Source: Leptoclinus maculatus
Taxonomy: Eukaryota > Chordata > Actinopteri > Perciformes > Stichaeidae
Direction of reading: 5' to 3'
Length of the DNA: 64,000 nucleotides
Assembly: GCA_032191485.1 (NCBI GenBank)
Contig: JAVDOI010000009.1
Location: 20,448,343 to 20,512,342 of the forward strand
The translations under genes and the position numbers were made by a program. Positions 1-11,853 of this stretch are shown here, in pieces. The notes under the pieces were generated by a model. That model ran no database searches. It was not told the DNA's origin and saw only the letters and a list, made by a program, of their open reading frames with translations. How positions within the stretch are numbered: position 1 is the stretch's first letter; each line of letters begins with the position of its first letter.

Positions 1-1056
<1,056 letters not shown>

Positions 1057-1078
1057 TGTAGGATATTGGAGTTTATCT

Positions 1079-3303
1079 CTATGGCAGCTCTCCTGCCCTG
1101 CTGAGGAACAGAAAAGCCTGGGCTGAACTTCCAACAGTAGCAAATGTGAACGCTATGGGCAACCAAACAACTGGACGTATTAAGGTCAGAGGCAGTACAG
1201 TGAATGGAAGCATATTAAAAACCAGCATCACCAACACCATGCAGATGATCTTGACAGCTCTCTTCTTCTGCTGGTTCCCCCCCTTCTTGCCCTGAGCCTC
1301 TTTACTTCCTGGGCTGGGCCTCCTCAGGATCCTGACAATGGACAGACTGCAGAAGAGTTCAATGAAGAGGGCGGGGGCTAGGAGAGCCGCTGAACAAATG
1401 GATAACATATTGCGATTCAATGGTAGGAAGACATTGGTGAGTCCAGAACCTACCAATCAGCAAAAAGAAAACAATAAAGACTGCGTATGAATTCACAGGG
1501 TGGGATCCTATACGTATTATGAGGTATATTGATATAGTTGTGGTAAATATATATATTCTTTTCTTTGCTTACATATAACGACCAGCCAAACAGCAGCAAG
1601 ACAGGTACCCCTATACCTTAGTTGTTTGTATCTGAAGAAGAAGAAGAAGACAGGATTACTGTGATAATTAATGAATGATATATGTAAATCTAGAGTTCAG
1701 AGAAGTCAGCATTTGGCCTAAACTAACATGACTAATACAGCAACTACCACCAAGCAACCCTTATCCAACTGTCACCAGTAGAAGACTGTGGTTATACTGG
1801 TCACCTCCCAGTGGCTGACCCTGCGGACACACCCAGCAGTCAGGCTGCATCACGGTAGAAAAATGTTTATAGCATATTCTAAATAAGTGATTTAAGGAAT
1901 ATTATAGGATTTATTGTTGACTTACTTGAGCAGAGATACAAACAGTATCTTTATCATTTGTTCCTAGTTGTCAGGAGATCTGCATTTTGACCTGTTACTT
2001 GAAGGTGCGATGTGTAATACCTGGCCACCTGCTCCAAACAAATAGGGGTCGACATTTCCCCTCTACTGGCTCCATACAATCTACATTTACAGTCGAAGAC
2101 ATGTGTCCAATAAATACTGTGAGCAATGAAGGCTTCAGAAAAATGGTCAAGACACTAGACAAGAGATACGTGACCCTTTGGTCTTTGGCCAAAAAAGCCA
2201 ACTACGAACTAGCAGCAGGGCAAGAACTTAAAAGAATTACCAAACTACTGAAACAGCTGAGAGCCAGTCAAAATAACTACCATCTTAAATGGGACGGGCC
2301 TGTAGTTTACATGAGCCATCTGTGTGTTCACTGTGCTACTAACTGGAGCTGTACGGTTCGTGTATGTTTTGATAGTTTGCTGATTCCATCCAGAGATTAG
2401 AAAACAACTCAAATTTTCATCCACCAGAGGGCTTTTTTTAATTTTATGTGTTACCACACTGCTATATCAGTTCACTTTAAAGAGCCCCTACTGTGCTCTT
2501 TTTCTCAATTTACTGTTACATGTTTACATGAGTTAATGCTCAAAAACCGCCTTGTCTTTCTCACCCTGGCTGTCCCGCTGCACCTCTTTCTCACCCTGGC
2601 TGTCCCGCTGCACCTCTTTCTCACCCTGGCTGTCCCGCTGCACCTCTTCTCACCCTTTCTGTGAAACGCTCTGTTTGAGCGCTTGCTCCTCCCTCTAGAA
2701 ATTGTGACATCACTATGTTACGGAAGTAAAGAGAAAATTCAATGGAGCCGTTTCAGGCAGCTCAGGAGCAGTGTCTCTGAGGGGGAGGGTAAACCCCTTT
2801 GAGCGTGGACTTCAGCTTTACAACTCTACGGACCTTTTACATGTACAAACATATATGTAACATACTAAAGGAAAGGGAAAAGAGGAAAAGTCTATTCTTT
2901 AAATGGTGTTGATGGAGCTCCTACTGGACTGTCTTTAAAGTTTCAGTTACCTGATGAACACCATCGGATGAACCACAGCCAGATAGCGATCCACACAGAC
3001 ATGGCACTGGAACATGGCTCTTCCCACCACAGCCATACCATGGTAAAATCCTGTGAGAGAACCAAGAGAAGATACTTTGCACAACAGGTGGATCAGCGAA
3101 AGACAAAAACACATGGAACACACAATTTCCATGGTTAGCAGGTTCAGAGTTAAAAGTTCAGATTCAATGAGACTCCGCTTCCCGGAGACTATCAGCCACA
3201 GAGCCCAACAGTTGATCGGGATGCCAATCATGTGGTCGACTGAGCCAGTGAGGAAAAAATATATTTCTGGAGGGAAAGGATGTACTGAGGATTCGTTGGC
3301 CAT
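1079..3303 (-). CDS. Class A (rhodopsin-like) GPCR, copy 1, three coding exons
   Basis: I join coding exons 3303-2951, 1631-1573 and 1449-1079, giving 260 residues. Exon 1 starts at an ATG shortly after an acceptor near 3343 (ttttattttag), so an untranslated exon lies upstream. It encodes TM1-TM3 and ends after the DRYLAVVHP motif, the family DRY box, with donor GTAACT. The 59-bp exon 2 (acceptor cttcttcag, donor GTAAGC) encodes RYKQLRYRGTCLAAVWLVV, the second intracellular loop and TM4. Exon 3 encodes TM5-TM7, with a basic third loop (GKKGGNQQKKRAVK). Phases 2, 1 and the stop agree exactly. It resembles fish-specific P2Y-like orphan receptors; the ligand is unknown. A 3-bp difference from copy 2 brings the stop forward and removes the last three residues (CKR). 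The loops are short for the class, so truncation of function is possible. Confidence 0.82.
2092..2195 (+). pseudogene. hAT (ZBED1-like) transposase remnant
   Basis: The plus strand encodes SNEGFRKMVKTLDKRYV, which resembles the conserved N-terminal part of hAT transposases of the ZBED1 type (GF-K-x-L-x-TLDxRY). Only about 35 codons are recognisable. In the second unit (after 44100) this stretch is replaced by an unrelated 18-bp A-rich sequence. The fragment sits in the GPCR intron between coding exons 1 and 2. Confidence 0.45.
2557..2660. repeat. Minisatellite, 30-bp unit, three copies
   Basis: The unit is tctcaccctggctgtcccgc followed by tgcacctctt; the last copy is one base shorter. It lies in the first coding intron of the GPCR gene. 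The equivalent position in unit 2 has 16 copies. Confidence 0.95.
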
Positions 3304-3343
3304 CTGTCCTTTTCTTTTTCTGAAGATCAAGTACCTAAAATAA

Positions 3344-6300
3344 AAAGCAGAGGACTCTTATATTGAAGATGAGAACAAGACAGTTTGTATTTTTGTATGA
3401 AGTTGATATCTTTTTTTGTTTTACTTATTTAGTTCTCTTTTCAAGTAATTTCTTCAGATTTTGAAATGCATATACGAGTTTGTGACAATGGCTCTGATAC
3501 ATGTGTGAAACATTGAAAAACAGGACTTTAAATGTGTAATTTAAAAAATGAATGAACTAATTTGATCAGAACAGAAATAACTGAAGTTATTATCTTCTCA
3601 TCCCGTGTTTGTAATTTCTATTTTTTTTAATCACAGTTCACACACACACTGCACTGCAGGGACATTCTGAATAATAATTACAATAACAAGTAATAATAAT
3701 AATACTACACAACAGATATCAATCATTGTTGAAATTGAAAACACCGACCTGTTGGACTTCGGTGTCTCTCCTGTGTACAGTAGCGTACACCTGGTTCTAT
3801 TCAAGACATGCGAGTAGTGTCATTCCAACCGTGACACTTTGCATGCCTGCTTTATTTGACTAATGGCTCGCTTGTCCTACTTCGTGAACGCCTCTAAAGA
3901 AAACATGGCAGGACTCTGAAGATACAGAACTAAATTCTCAATACACAAATCATGACGGGTGTTTTTTCTGTCCCGCTGTCATTGTCAATCATCTGAACCT
4001 CGACTTATTAAACAACCAGCCAGAGAAAAGTTACCATTGATGGCGTTTGTTGTTTGTAAGTCGATGTCTTCTAGTTTCTGTTGAGGTTCAAACTTTAATG
4101 TAAATAAACTGTTTATAACACAAAGTGCAGGTGTGTGTGTGTGTGATGGATGAGTTCTTTCTTTGATAGACAGTTGAGAAAAATTATAAAAATGATCAGT
4201 TACGAGTCTTCTATAAAGCATTAGTTAATGATAACTCATAGAATGTTCACATATTAAATGTTCAGTTATATTAATAACACATTTTACAAGATTTCCACTT
4301 ATTGTATCACCATTCTAGCATTTATAAACAATGTAAACAATGAATAACAAAGCAATAATTCATAATATACATTTCTATTTTGTTTATAATTACAATATCT
4401 TAAAAAGCCTTTATTGCACGTGTACAAATCACTAGCTAATAAAGAAATAATTTAAAAACTGCAAAACATAAAATCTTTTTTGAATGAATATAATAAATGA
4501 TCAGTTTATTTAAAGATTTATGAATGTAATTGCAGCTACAAAAATAATGGGAAAGCAAACAATACATTTATACAAGTACATTTGTTATTAAATAATTAAC
4601 ATATATATACAGTATGTATGTTTGTGAATTGTGTTATCAAAGGAGGAAAATATTGAAGATGAATGAGTTAGCTTCTCCTGCCTCAGCCTCAGGACCGAGG
4701 TCAGGAAGCACAGCGGGACCGGTCTTTGCCTCCTGGGCCCCAAGTTGTTACTCCTTCAGAGCTAAACCCCTTCAGTCCACTCAGCAGCCGGGAAACCAGA
4801 CACAGGAAACTTGTCTTGGTCTGGAGGAGTTGCAGCATGTATTCATGCACAACTTTTAACCACGTCAAAAGTCTGGCTTTCTGAAGAACAAATTCATTTG
4901 AACTTAGCCTTCAACAAGTCTGTGAGGAACTATGTGTACCTTTGCATACTCACCTACCACATGGCCCAAATAAGTCACTGGGGCCTTTGCAAATTCACTC
5001 TTCAAACTTGCAACACTCAAATGAACTATGGCCAATCCCACCGAGCAACTTTCCAGATCTCCAACATTGTGAATTACATTTGGAGGGAAATGTAATTAGT
5101 TGGTCTGCTGTACTGCAGCAGAGAAAACAAAGACATACAACTAGGAGTGTTCTAGTTCTATTCAATAATAATATAGGTACAAATATTAACAATGTCATCA
5201 CAATATTTATGGTATTGTAACGAGTTGATATTTAAAATAAATGGCAACAACAAACAGTGAATGTAAGAGAGTTGCTGGCTCCACTGTGGAGGAGGTTCAG
5301 AGAGGAGCAGAGGTGAGTGAGGAGGACTGACTCCTGCTTCTCTAATCCCCACAATGTGCCGTACTATTATTGAAAACATGGACTTGTAAACATCACAACA
5401 TGGTTCCAAAACTTCAGTGATATCAGAGGTCGATCACCCATTGGCCAGTCCAGCTCTTCTGCGGGAGTTGAAGTGATCATTTTCTCAAATGTTGGTGAGG
5501 TCTGGAGGACAGCGCTGGGTTTGAACTCCTGTTGTAATGGACTCTATAGAATGAGACCAGTCACTTGATTTAGTGTAAGTTACTCTATTGGAAAAAAAAG
5601 CTCCATGTGACAAAATAAACACAGGTTAAAGTTATTGTGAAGAAAGGGGAACTCCAGCACTGTGTTAGTGGTGGAACGGACCGTGATCCGTACAGATCAT
5701 CACTGTGTGAAATAAAGTTTTACTGATCATCGTTATCCTCCAATATTCAGTCAGATATGTGATCAGGACATCATTCATGTGTTTCTAGTCTCTGATCTCT
5801 GATAATGTTATATTGTGAACCAATCAGTGTTTAAACCAATCAGAGGAGAGCTCGTAACGTTAGCAGCACCGCTAACGGCTAACCAGGAGGTTCACTTCAG
5901 TTACATTATGATGCCTTCAGGCTCTGCTCAGTGAACATGAGTACTGGCTGAAGGTACATTATAACGTTATCATGATGTAATCTGTAAAATGTAGTTTTGG
6001 TGATAAACTTGAATAAATCCAGTAGTTTGAAGGAGTTTTCACATGAATATAAAATAGATATTAGAGATGAATTATGAGCTGTTTAACTTCATAACACGAG
6101 CTCTAAGCACATTATAATATATTAAAAATAATGACAACATTTGTATTAGTCAATAAAAATGCAATCTTTTATTTCCGCATCAATTGAATTTCATGAATTA
6201 AAATCACTATAACAAAGTAAAAGAATAACATTTAGAATTTCTGATGGTTTAACGTTGAAATGATTTTTGGGACGGTGACAAAAATAGTCTGGATCCTTGT

Positions 6301-7337
6301 AGACCAGCGGCTATAATCATAATAATAAAGGGATCTGTACCTGCCAATATGGATCATCAATGATAAGCTAAGCTAGAACAGCCTCAGCAGTTTATCTATC
6401 ACCAAAGTATTGGATGAAATTAAATTGTAACCTGATGATTTGTGGATGAAATGTCTGGGAACCATTAATGTCTGTACACAATCTGTGCATATTTCACAGG
6501 GTAAGAGCTGGTGGTGCTGGCCAGGAGATCACCAAAGTCAGTAGGCTTCCTCCTCCTCTTCCTCCTCCTCTGTATACTCTACCCATCTGATAGTTGTTGA
6601 GATATTTCAGTTTGGACAAAAGCGTTGGACTCACTGGCCAACACTGCCATCCCAAAGGGACTACAAAGATCCTAAGGGTAAAAGAGAGGTATGTGTCGGA
6701 GCATTTTTGCTGAACTGACAGCCGTGCTGGACTTTCACACTAAGCCAGGCTCCATCTTTTTTTGCTTAGCTCTGCATTTTCTGGCTCCAGTAACTGATAA
6801 GCTGGTGGTGAACCATCCGAAATCATTGGCCAGTTAGAATACAGGCAACCATTGATCACGTCAGTAATCTAACTGTAAACCTGCATGTGTTTCTAAAGAA
6901 AAAGGCGAGTCTGGAACCCCAGAGGTCAGCTCTTATTCCCCTTTGTGTTTGTGGATCTGAGTGTGTTGGAATTAGAACCGCTACTAATGCACAGGCTCTT
7001 GGTTACTGCCTGATGACGACAGAGTTTTAACGTCTGTGTCCTCCACAAGATCGATGGGAGAAGACTCTGCAGAAAGGGGGACACAGAATAATCCTGAAGA
7101 GAGGCAGAAAGATAGACTGCACAACGAGCCAATCAGCACGCTGCATACAGCCAGTCTGGCAAGCCATCATGGTAGACCAAAGGCAGAAAACCAAACTGGT
7201 GTAGACTTACATACCACAACCAACCATTCACTCATCCATTCATGAGATCACAACCGTCACACATTGAGACTCTCTGATCTTCACAGATCCTGCCTCCTTA
7301 AGAAAGGCGGTACACTGTTCTGTATGCCTGGACTTAC
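3344..7337. other. Intergenic region between the GPCR and ADISSP genes
   Basis: This AT-rich 4-kb stretch is conserved in unit 2 (about 45655-49835) but has no gene I can support. A minus-strand frame near 4670-4860 is open (ending RQEKLTHSS in unit 2) but is not recognised. Unit 2 has about 60 and 90 extra bases around it. I searched for the missing C-terminal ADISSP exons here and did not find them. Confidence 0.5.
5820..5840 (+). promoter_or_regulatory. Paired CCAAT boxes, possible promoter
   Basis: Two ccaatcag motifs start at 5820 and 5836, 16 bp apart, in a region that also contains inverted gttagc/gctaac pieces. It lies about 2.5 kb upstream of the minus-strand GPCR start and could serve its untranslated first exon. 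The pair is conserved in unit 2 near 48320-48342. No TATA box or start site is evident, so the role is inferred. Confidence 0.3.
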
Positions 7338-8666
7338 CCTCCAGTGTGGAGTTAATACCATGGACCCGCAGGTTGGGGAACCTCCGAGTTGGAGAGGAGG
7401 AAGGGAGACAAGACAGCTCTTTGCCCAGAGTGGGGACATCTGGGACGGTGAAGACAACCTCATAGCAGTGGTGGCTCTTCAGGAAACCAGCCTGGAGAGA
7501 GAAACGACGGAGTAGAGTAAAGAGTAAAGGAGAACGTTTAAGGGGCTAACATGGTGGAAACAGCTGTCTGCTGTGGCAGAAAACAACACTCAAGAGCGCC
7601 GACAGTGACCCAACAGTGAAGTTGCAGCCGGAAAGCTACACAATGAGCTGAAGCTACAAAAGCTGTGTAAAGCCGAGGGGAGCAGCAGATTCAGCTGATA
7701 ATTCTCTGTAGGTTCATCACTATGAGTGGCCCCTCTCACACTGTCACATTATTTTGACGTGCCTTGAAACAGCCATTCTGGTTCCATGTTCTCACACCCT
7801 CACACATGGACACACCTTGACCAAGTAGCTGCCATCCTTCTCTAGGATAGCAACGAGAGTGCAGAGGTTTGACTCGTCGTCTCTCCGTGTTGGCGAGCCG
7901 GGGGACTCGTCGTCGTCAGGGAAGTGCACCCCACCGGCCTTGGAGGTGGAGCCTGGTGATGGGGTGGAAATACAGGGTTTAAATCATCTAGCAACCAAGG
8001 CAGGAACAATTATGATGATGTGATTAAGAAGAATGGCTAAATACGAGGACCTATCTGCAACAAAGCAAAAACAGCTTTGTGTATTTGTGTAAAAAAACTG
8101 AAGATGCAAACAGAGATGAAGGAGAGCAGATTTGAGTCAACAGAAACATCTCAATAAATGAATCTCTGAATTATCTCCCCCACTCACATTATAAGTGAGA
8201 ATGTGTTGTTCTGGAGTATGCTACTATAAGGAGCTGCACAGTAAACTGTAGCCCCGTGTTGTAAGTCTAATAAAGGGAGGCTAGAGGGTGTGTTACATCA
8301 TCAAACACACAGATACAATGCTTTCAGGACAAAGTGCTCAACCTGTGACTTCTGACTCTTTTGTGGTGGTGCAGTCTGGTCGTACTTTGGACAACAATCT
8401 ACACAAAGTCTAAAGTAATGACAAAGTGAAACAGAAATGAAGGAAGGGAGCCATCATTCTACAGCTCCGCTGCTTATTTCTGTGTATTATCGCTGACATA
8501 ACCTTTTTCCACTGTTTCCTGTGGATCCCTGCATACGATGTCTCAAGTACACCAGCTAGGCTTCCAGATGTCAAATAGCTGTATGAAGGCCAAACTACAG
8601 CCAGTCAACTGTAGCATTCACACACACACACACAGTGTCAAACCTACCTTTTCTTCCTGGTGCCAT
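7338..8666 (-). CDS. adissp: ADISSP (C20orf27) homologue, first three coding exons, copy 1
   Basis: The exons are 8666-8648, 7952-7816 and 7491-7338. Exon 1 is a 19-bp start exon (Kozak ATTACCATGG, encoding MAPGRK, donor GTAGGT). Exon 2 follows acceptor ccatcaccag and encodes VHFPDDDE and then LVAILEKDGSYLVK. Exon 3 follows ctctctccag and encodes AGFLKSHHCYEVVFTVPD, ending in phase 1 at GTAAGT. These align in order with human C20orf27/ADISSP (HVHFDEKL, then SSFLVKVGFLK, HRYEITFTLPPV), a small secreted adipose signalling protein. The 103 codons seen are about the N-terminal 60 percent. The C-terminal half (family motifs such as HKEGVLKEE) is not found downstream. The gene may be truncated by rearrangement, or its last exons may be too diverged for me to see. 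Confidence 0.72.
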
Positions 8667-9660
8667 GGTAATGCGGTTAGGAATTGGGAAGTGTCAGACA
8701 ATGACTGAGAGATGTCATCACTGACCTCCAGAGTACGAGGACAGACAAAGACAAGAGAGGACAACAGAGAGAGACGGTGCCATGCCTGTGAGGTCTGACG
8801 GTTCATAGTCTACTACAGTAAAAACTCATGTTTACAATGTTTACTGAGGTAATAGATCAAGAGAGAAGTAGAGTCATTTTCTCATAGACTTCTATACAAC
8901 CAGAGGAGTCGCCCCCTGATGGACACTAGAGAGAACGCAGCTTTAAGACATGAAGCATCGGCTTCATTTTACAGAATCGGAGGTCAGGAAAGTGAAAGAG
9001 CATCACTTGCTCATTGCCACACTGAAGGTGTCCTAAAGCAAGTCCTAACTGCTCATTGGTCAACAGATCAGACGATGGTTGTTCTTGTCAAGTTGTCAAA
9101 AATCAAATGATGTCTTTATGAGGTGAAATCTTTAAAGTTGTAATACAGTAGTGTAGTTTTAAGCTTAGTCTGTGGGTGACTAAGATGGGGAGGAACTGTA
9201 ATAAGAAAGACAGACCTCTTATTTTGTAAATAGCATATGGGATGAAATGCCATTTAGATCCTGCAATAATGCATTCTTTATCAAGTTTAGATTGTTTTCA
9301 TATAATGGTACTTCTCGCTCCAAAAGGTATTTGTGAACATTTTATGTCAATACAAATCACTGACAGCTTTTCTTAGCCACAACAAGTCTCTTTGTAATCA
9401 GATGTTTCTCTCTCATAGTGTGGCTTTAATGACGTACAGTGCACTTTATTCATAACCTATTAAGTGCTGCAGAATAGATTTATTTTACATTTTTTACTTT
9501 TTTTTGTCTTTTTGGCTGCACAACTGGGAAAAGTTTTTTATATATATTGTGGATATAGAATATACTGTTACTGTATATTGGCATTTTAGCAGAACGTTTT
9601 TTTATTTACACTGCTGGCAGTGTCCCTACCAATGCGGAGACCAAACCTACGCCCTTGGTT
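8667..9660. other. No gene recognised
   Basis: This is the upstream region of ADISSP copy 1, followed by AT-rich sequence. It is conserved in unit 2 with small indels. I see no open frame or RNA signature worth reporting. Confidence 0.5.
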
Positions 9661-9704
9661 TTAACCACTATGAAAATAAATGACATGAACACTCCTGATT
9701 CACT

Positions 9705-10262
9705 TGGACCAAAGTAAGGGGCCTGGGCCTCAAACATAGTCCCTTCATAGTCCACAGTGAAGCGAGGAGGACGTCTCCTTCATGGCTACACCTCTGCTCA
9801 CAACGCACGAGCATCCCTCCTTCTCAAATGTACGTCACGTACTGTTTGAGCACATCGCACTTAAGGCGTGGTCGCATAATGTTAGAATGAGCCATACTGC
9901 ACGCACTGACAACAATACGAAAGTGTCTCGACCGGTCAAAGCACAGACACACGAGCATCTCTCAAAGGCGCAGTGAATCTATGACCAATACGTACCGCTG
10001 AGTTCGATGTGCCGGACGTTGGAGGAGCCTCTCTACATGAACACGTTCATCTATTCATAAAACCATGGGGACACGCCGTCTGTCCCCTCACAGCACCGAC
10101 ATCTGTCCCGCTGAAGCGCTGCCACAATGAAGGCTGCTGCGTTGACCAGACAGAGAGAAGGCTCACACGTCTTTCATTTGCGCGGGCGTGTGCTTTCTCG
10201 GCGGACACGCGCATGGCATCCGTGTCTAGACTGAAATCCTTTTATTTGCACCACAGCTTTTG
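9705..10262. repeat. GC-rich 0.56-kb repeat, copy 1 of 4
   Basis: This GC-rich block, out of character with its AT-rich surroundings, recurs at 15525, 52202 and 58021 with few changes. It marks the start of each GIMAP-bearing subunit. Short minus-strand frames (for example FIVAALQRDRCRCCEG) hint at a decayed transposase, perhaps PIF/Harbinger, but I cannot confirm a family. One copy here carries a 5-bp difference (tctcaaatg versus tctag). Confidence 0.6.
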
Positions 10263-11853
10263 ACCAACATTATATATTTGACCTCTGTTCAACCATTCAA
10301 TGCAGGAGTTAAGTGTGACAAATAAATCAACGAGGTAGGTCAATTATGCTTAGTGTTTAAAAAGAATAAACCAAACATCTCTTTATTATTCCATTGTCAT
10401 TATTTATTGCCTCATGATCAACACATGCTCACTCTTCCATGTGCTAATTAACCATCAACATCAAATATCAGAAAATAAACAGCATTAAATACATCTGTAT
10501 CAATAACCTAGAAGATAATTAACAAAGACACAGAACTAAATCTATGGTTTAAATACACGTATACTGCCATCTACTGGTAGAAAGGGTGAACACGTTTACG
10601 CTGCGTCTCCTTATACAGTCTTTATTATAATAAAACATAAAACGAATAAACATGGTATTTCTGTATTTTCGTTTTTTCGATTAAACAATAAAACAATCAA
10701 TTAAAACGTACATGAACCACAATCAACATATGTTCAGTTTTCATGAAATCTGAATTATCAGAAATTTCCGTGTTTGCTTTTTGTTATTTTCCATGTTGCA
10801 TTTTGTGTGTGTAGTCATTCTAATAATTTTTCAGTCTTGTCCTTCAACATTTTTACATTGTCAAACATCATATTTGTAATTCATGGCACAATTCAAAGGG
10901 CATCAACTCATTATTTTACTCTCGCCATTGACTACGTTCATACTTTTCCCATTGTGGTCAACCAGAAGGGGCAGGACTTCGCCTCTTTAAGTCTGTGTGA
11001 AATAAAATAAAAAAGCAAGACCAGGCAGCAACCTCCGGTTCTGAAAAGTGAAGCCAATGCAGAAGTGCCTTAAACTTGTGTCCCTCCTGTGTGAACAGTG
11101 TAATTAGACCTAATTTATACTTTTTAATTCATAAGTTTGTGCAGAGCTCCCACTGAGCCGCAGAGATGGTTTGTGAACTTCCAACGCGTCAGGCTATAAT
11201 TGATGGGGTTTATAGATAGACAGATTCATACCAGGACAGTATAGCGTCACATGAATGCAATAATAGGAGTAAAAAATATAGAATATAAATGTCTCCCTTT
11301 TGTTTTCAGCTCTTATCTCTGAGGAGAACACAGGGAAGGTGATTTCTAGAGTAACTTTAAAACACACAAATATATGTGTGTGTGTATAAAGAACTTTTTC
11401 ATATACGTGTCAAAGTTTAGATGAAGACTTGTGACCTTTGAACTCTTAGAACAGTTAATCATGACTTTGAAAAAGGTCTGGTCTTAATATCACATGTTTA
11501 TTACTAGATCACTTTAGCATACAAACACTTACAGCTTTACATAACTTGTGAAAAGAATACTTTGACTTACTTCAGTTTTGATATGATCTTTTAAATGTTA
11601 ATGATATGCGTACATTTAATACTATGAAAAGTTAACTTACACACTGAATACCTCCTAAAACCACATTAAAAAGAAATCATGCGTGACTACCAATAGTCTC
11701 TAGCTCTACTTAGATACATAACATTAGCTTCATTATCATTCATTCTGATTATGAAAAAAGGGAAATGTAGATTATAGTTCTGTGGATGAAATCATTTTTG
11801 TTTCATATATTATGTGTTAGCTTCTGGAGGGTTACTCTGTAGTTTAACTAACT
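10263..11853. other. 3' flank of GIMAP A, no gene recognised
   Basis: AT-rich sequence with no convincing coding exon. Its proximal part (about 11380-11850) is shared with the equivalents next to GIMAP B (17013-17498) and C' (59509-59994). The stretch at 10980-11100 (cagcaacctccggttctg onward) looks like a dispersed fish repeat. Confidence 0.45.

Noticed and set aside
6500..6680. Possible fourth ADISSP exon with an acidic EEEEEEEE stretch on the minus strand
   Set aside because: The acidic run comes from a (cct)n-like repeat, a stop follows closely, and none of the conserved C-terminal ADISSP motifs are present.
7264..7515. Plus-strand frame with SGDIWDGEDNLIAVVALQET
   Set aside because: It is antisense to ADISSP exon 3, which is supported by splice sites, phase and homology on the minus strand.
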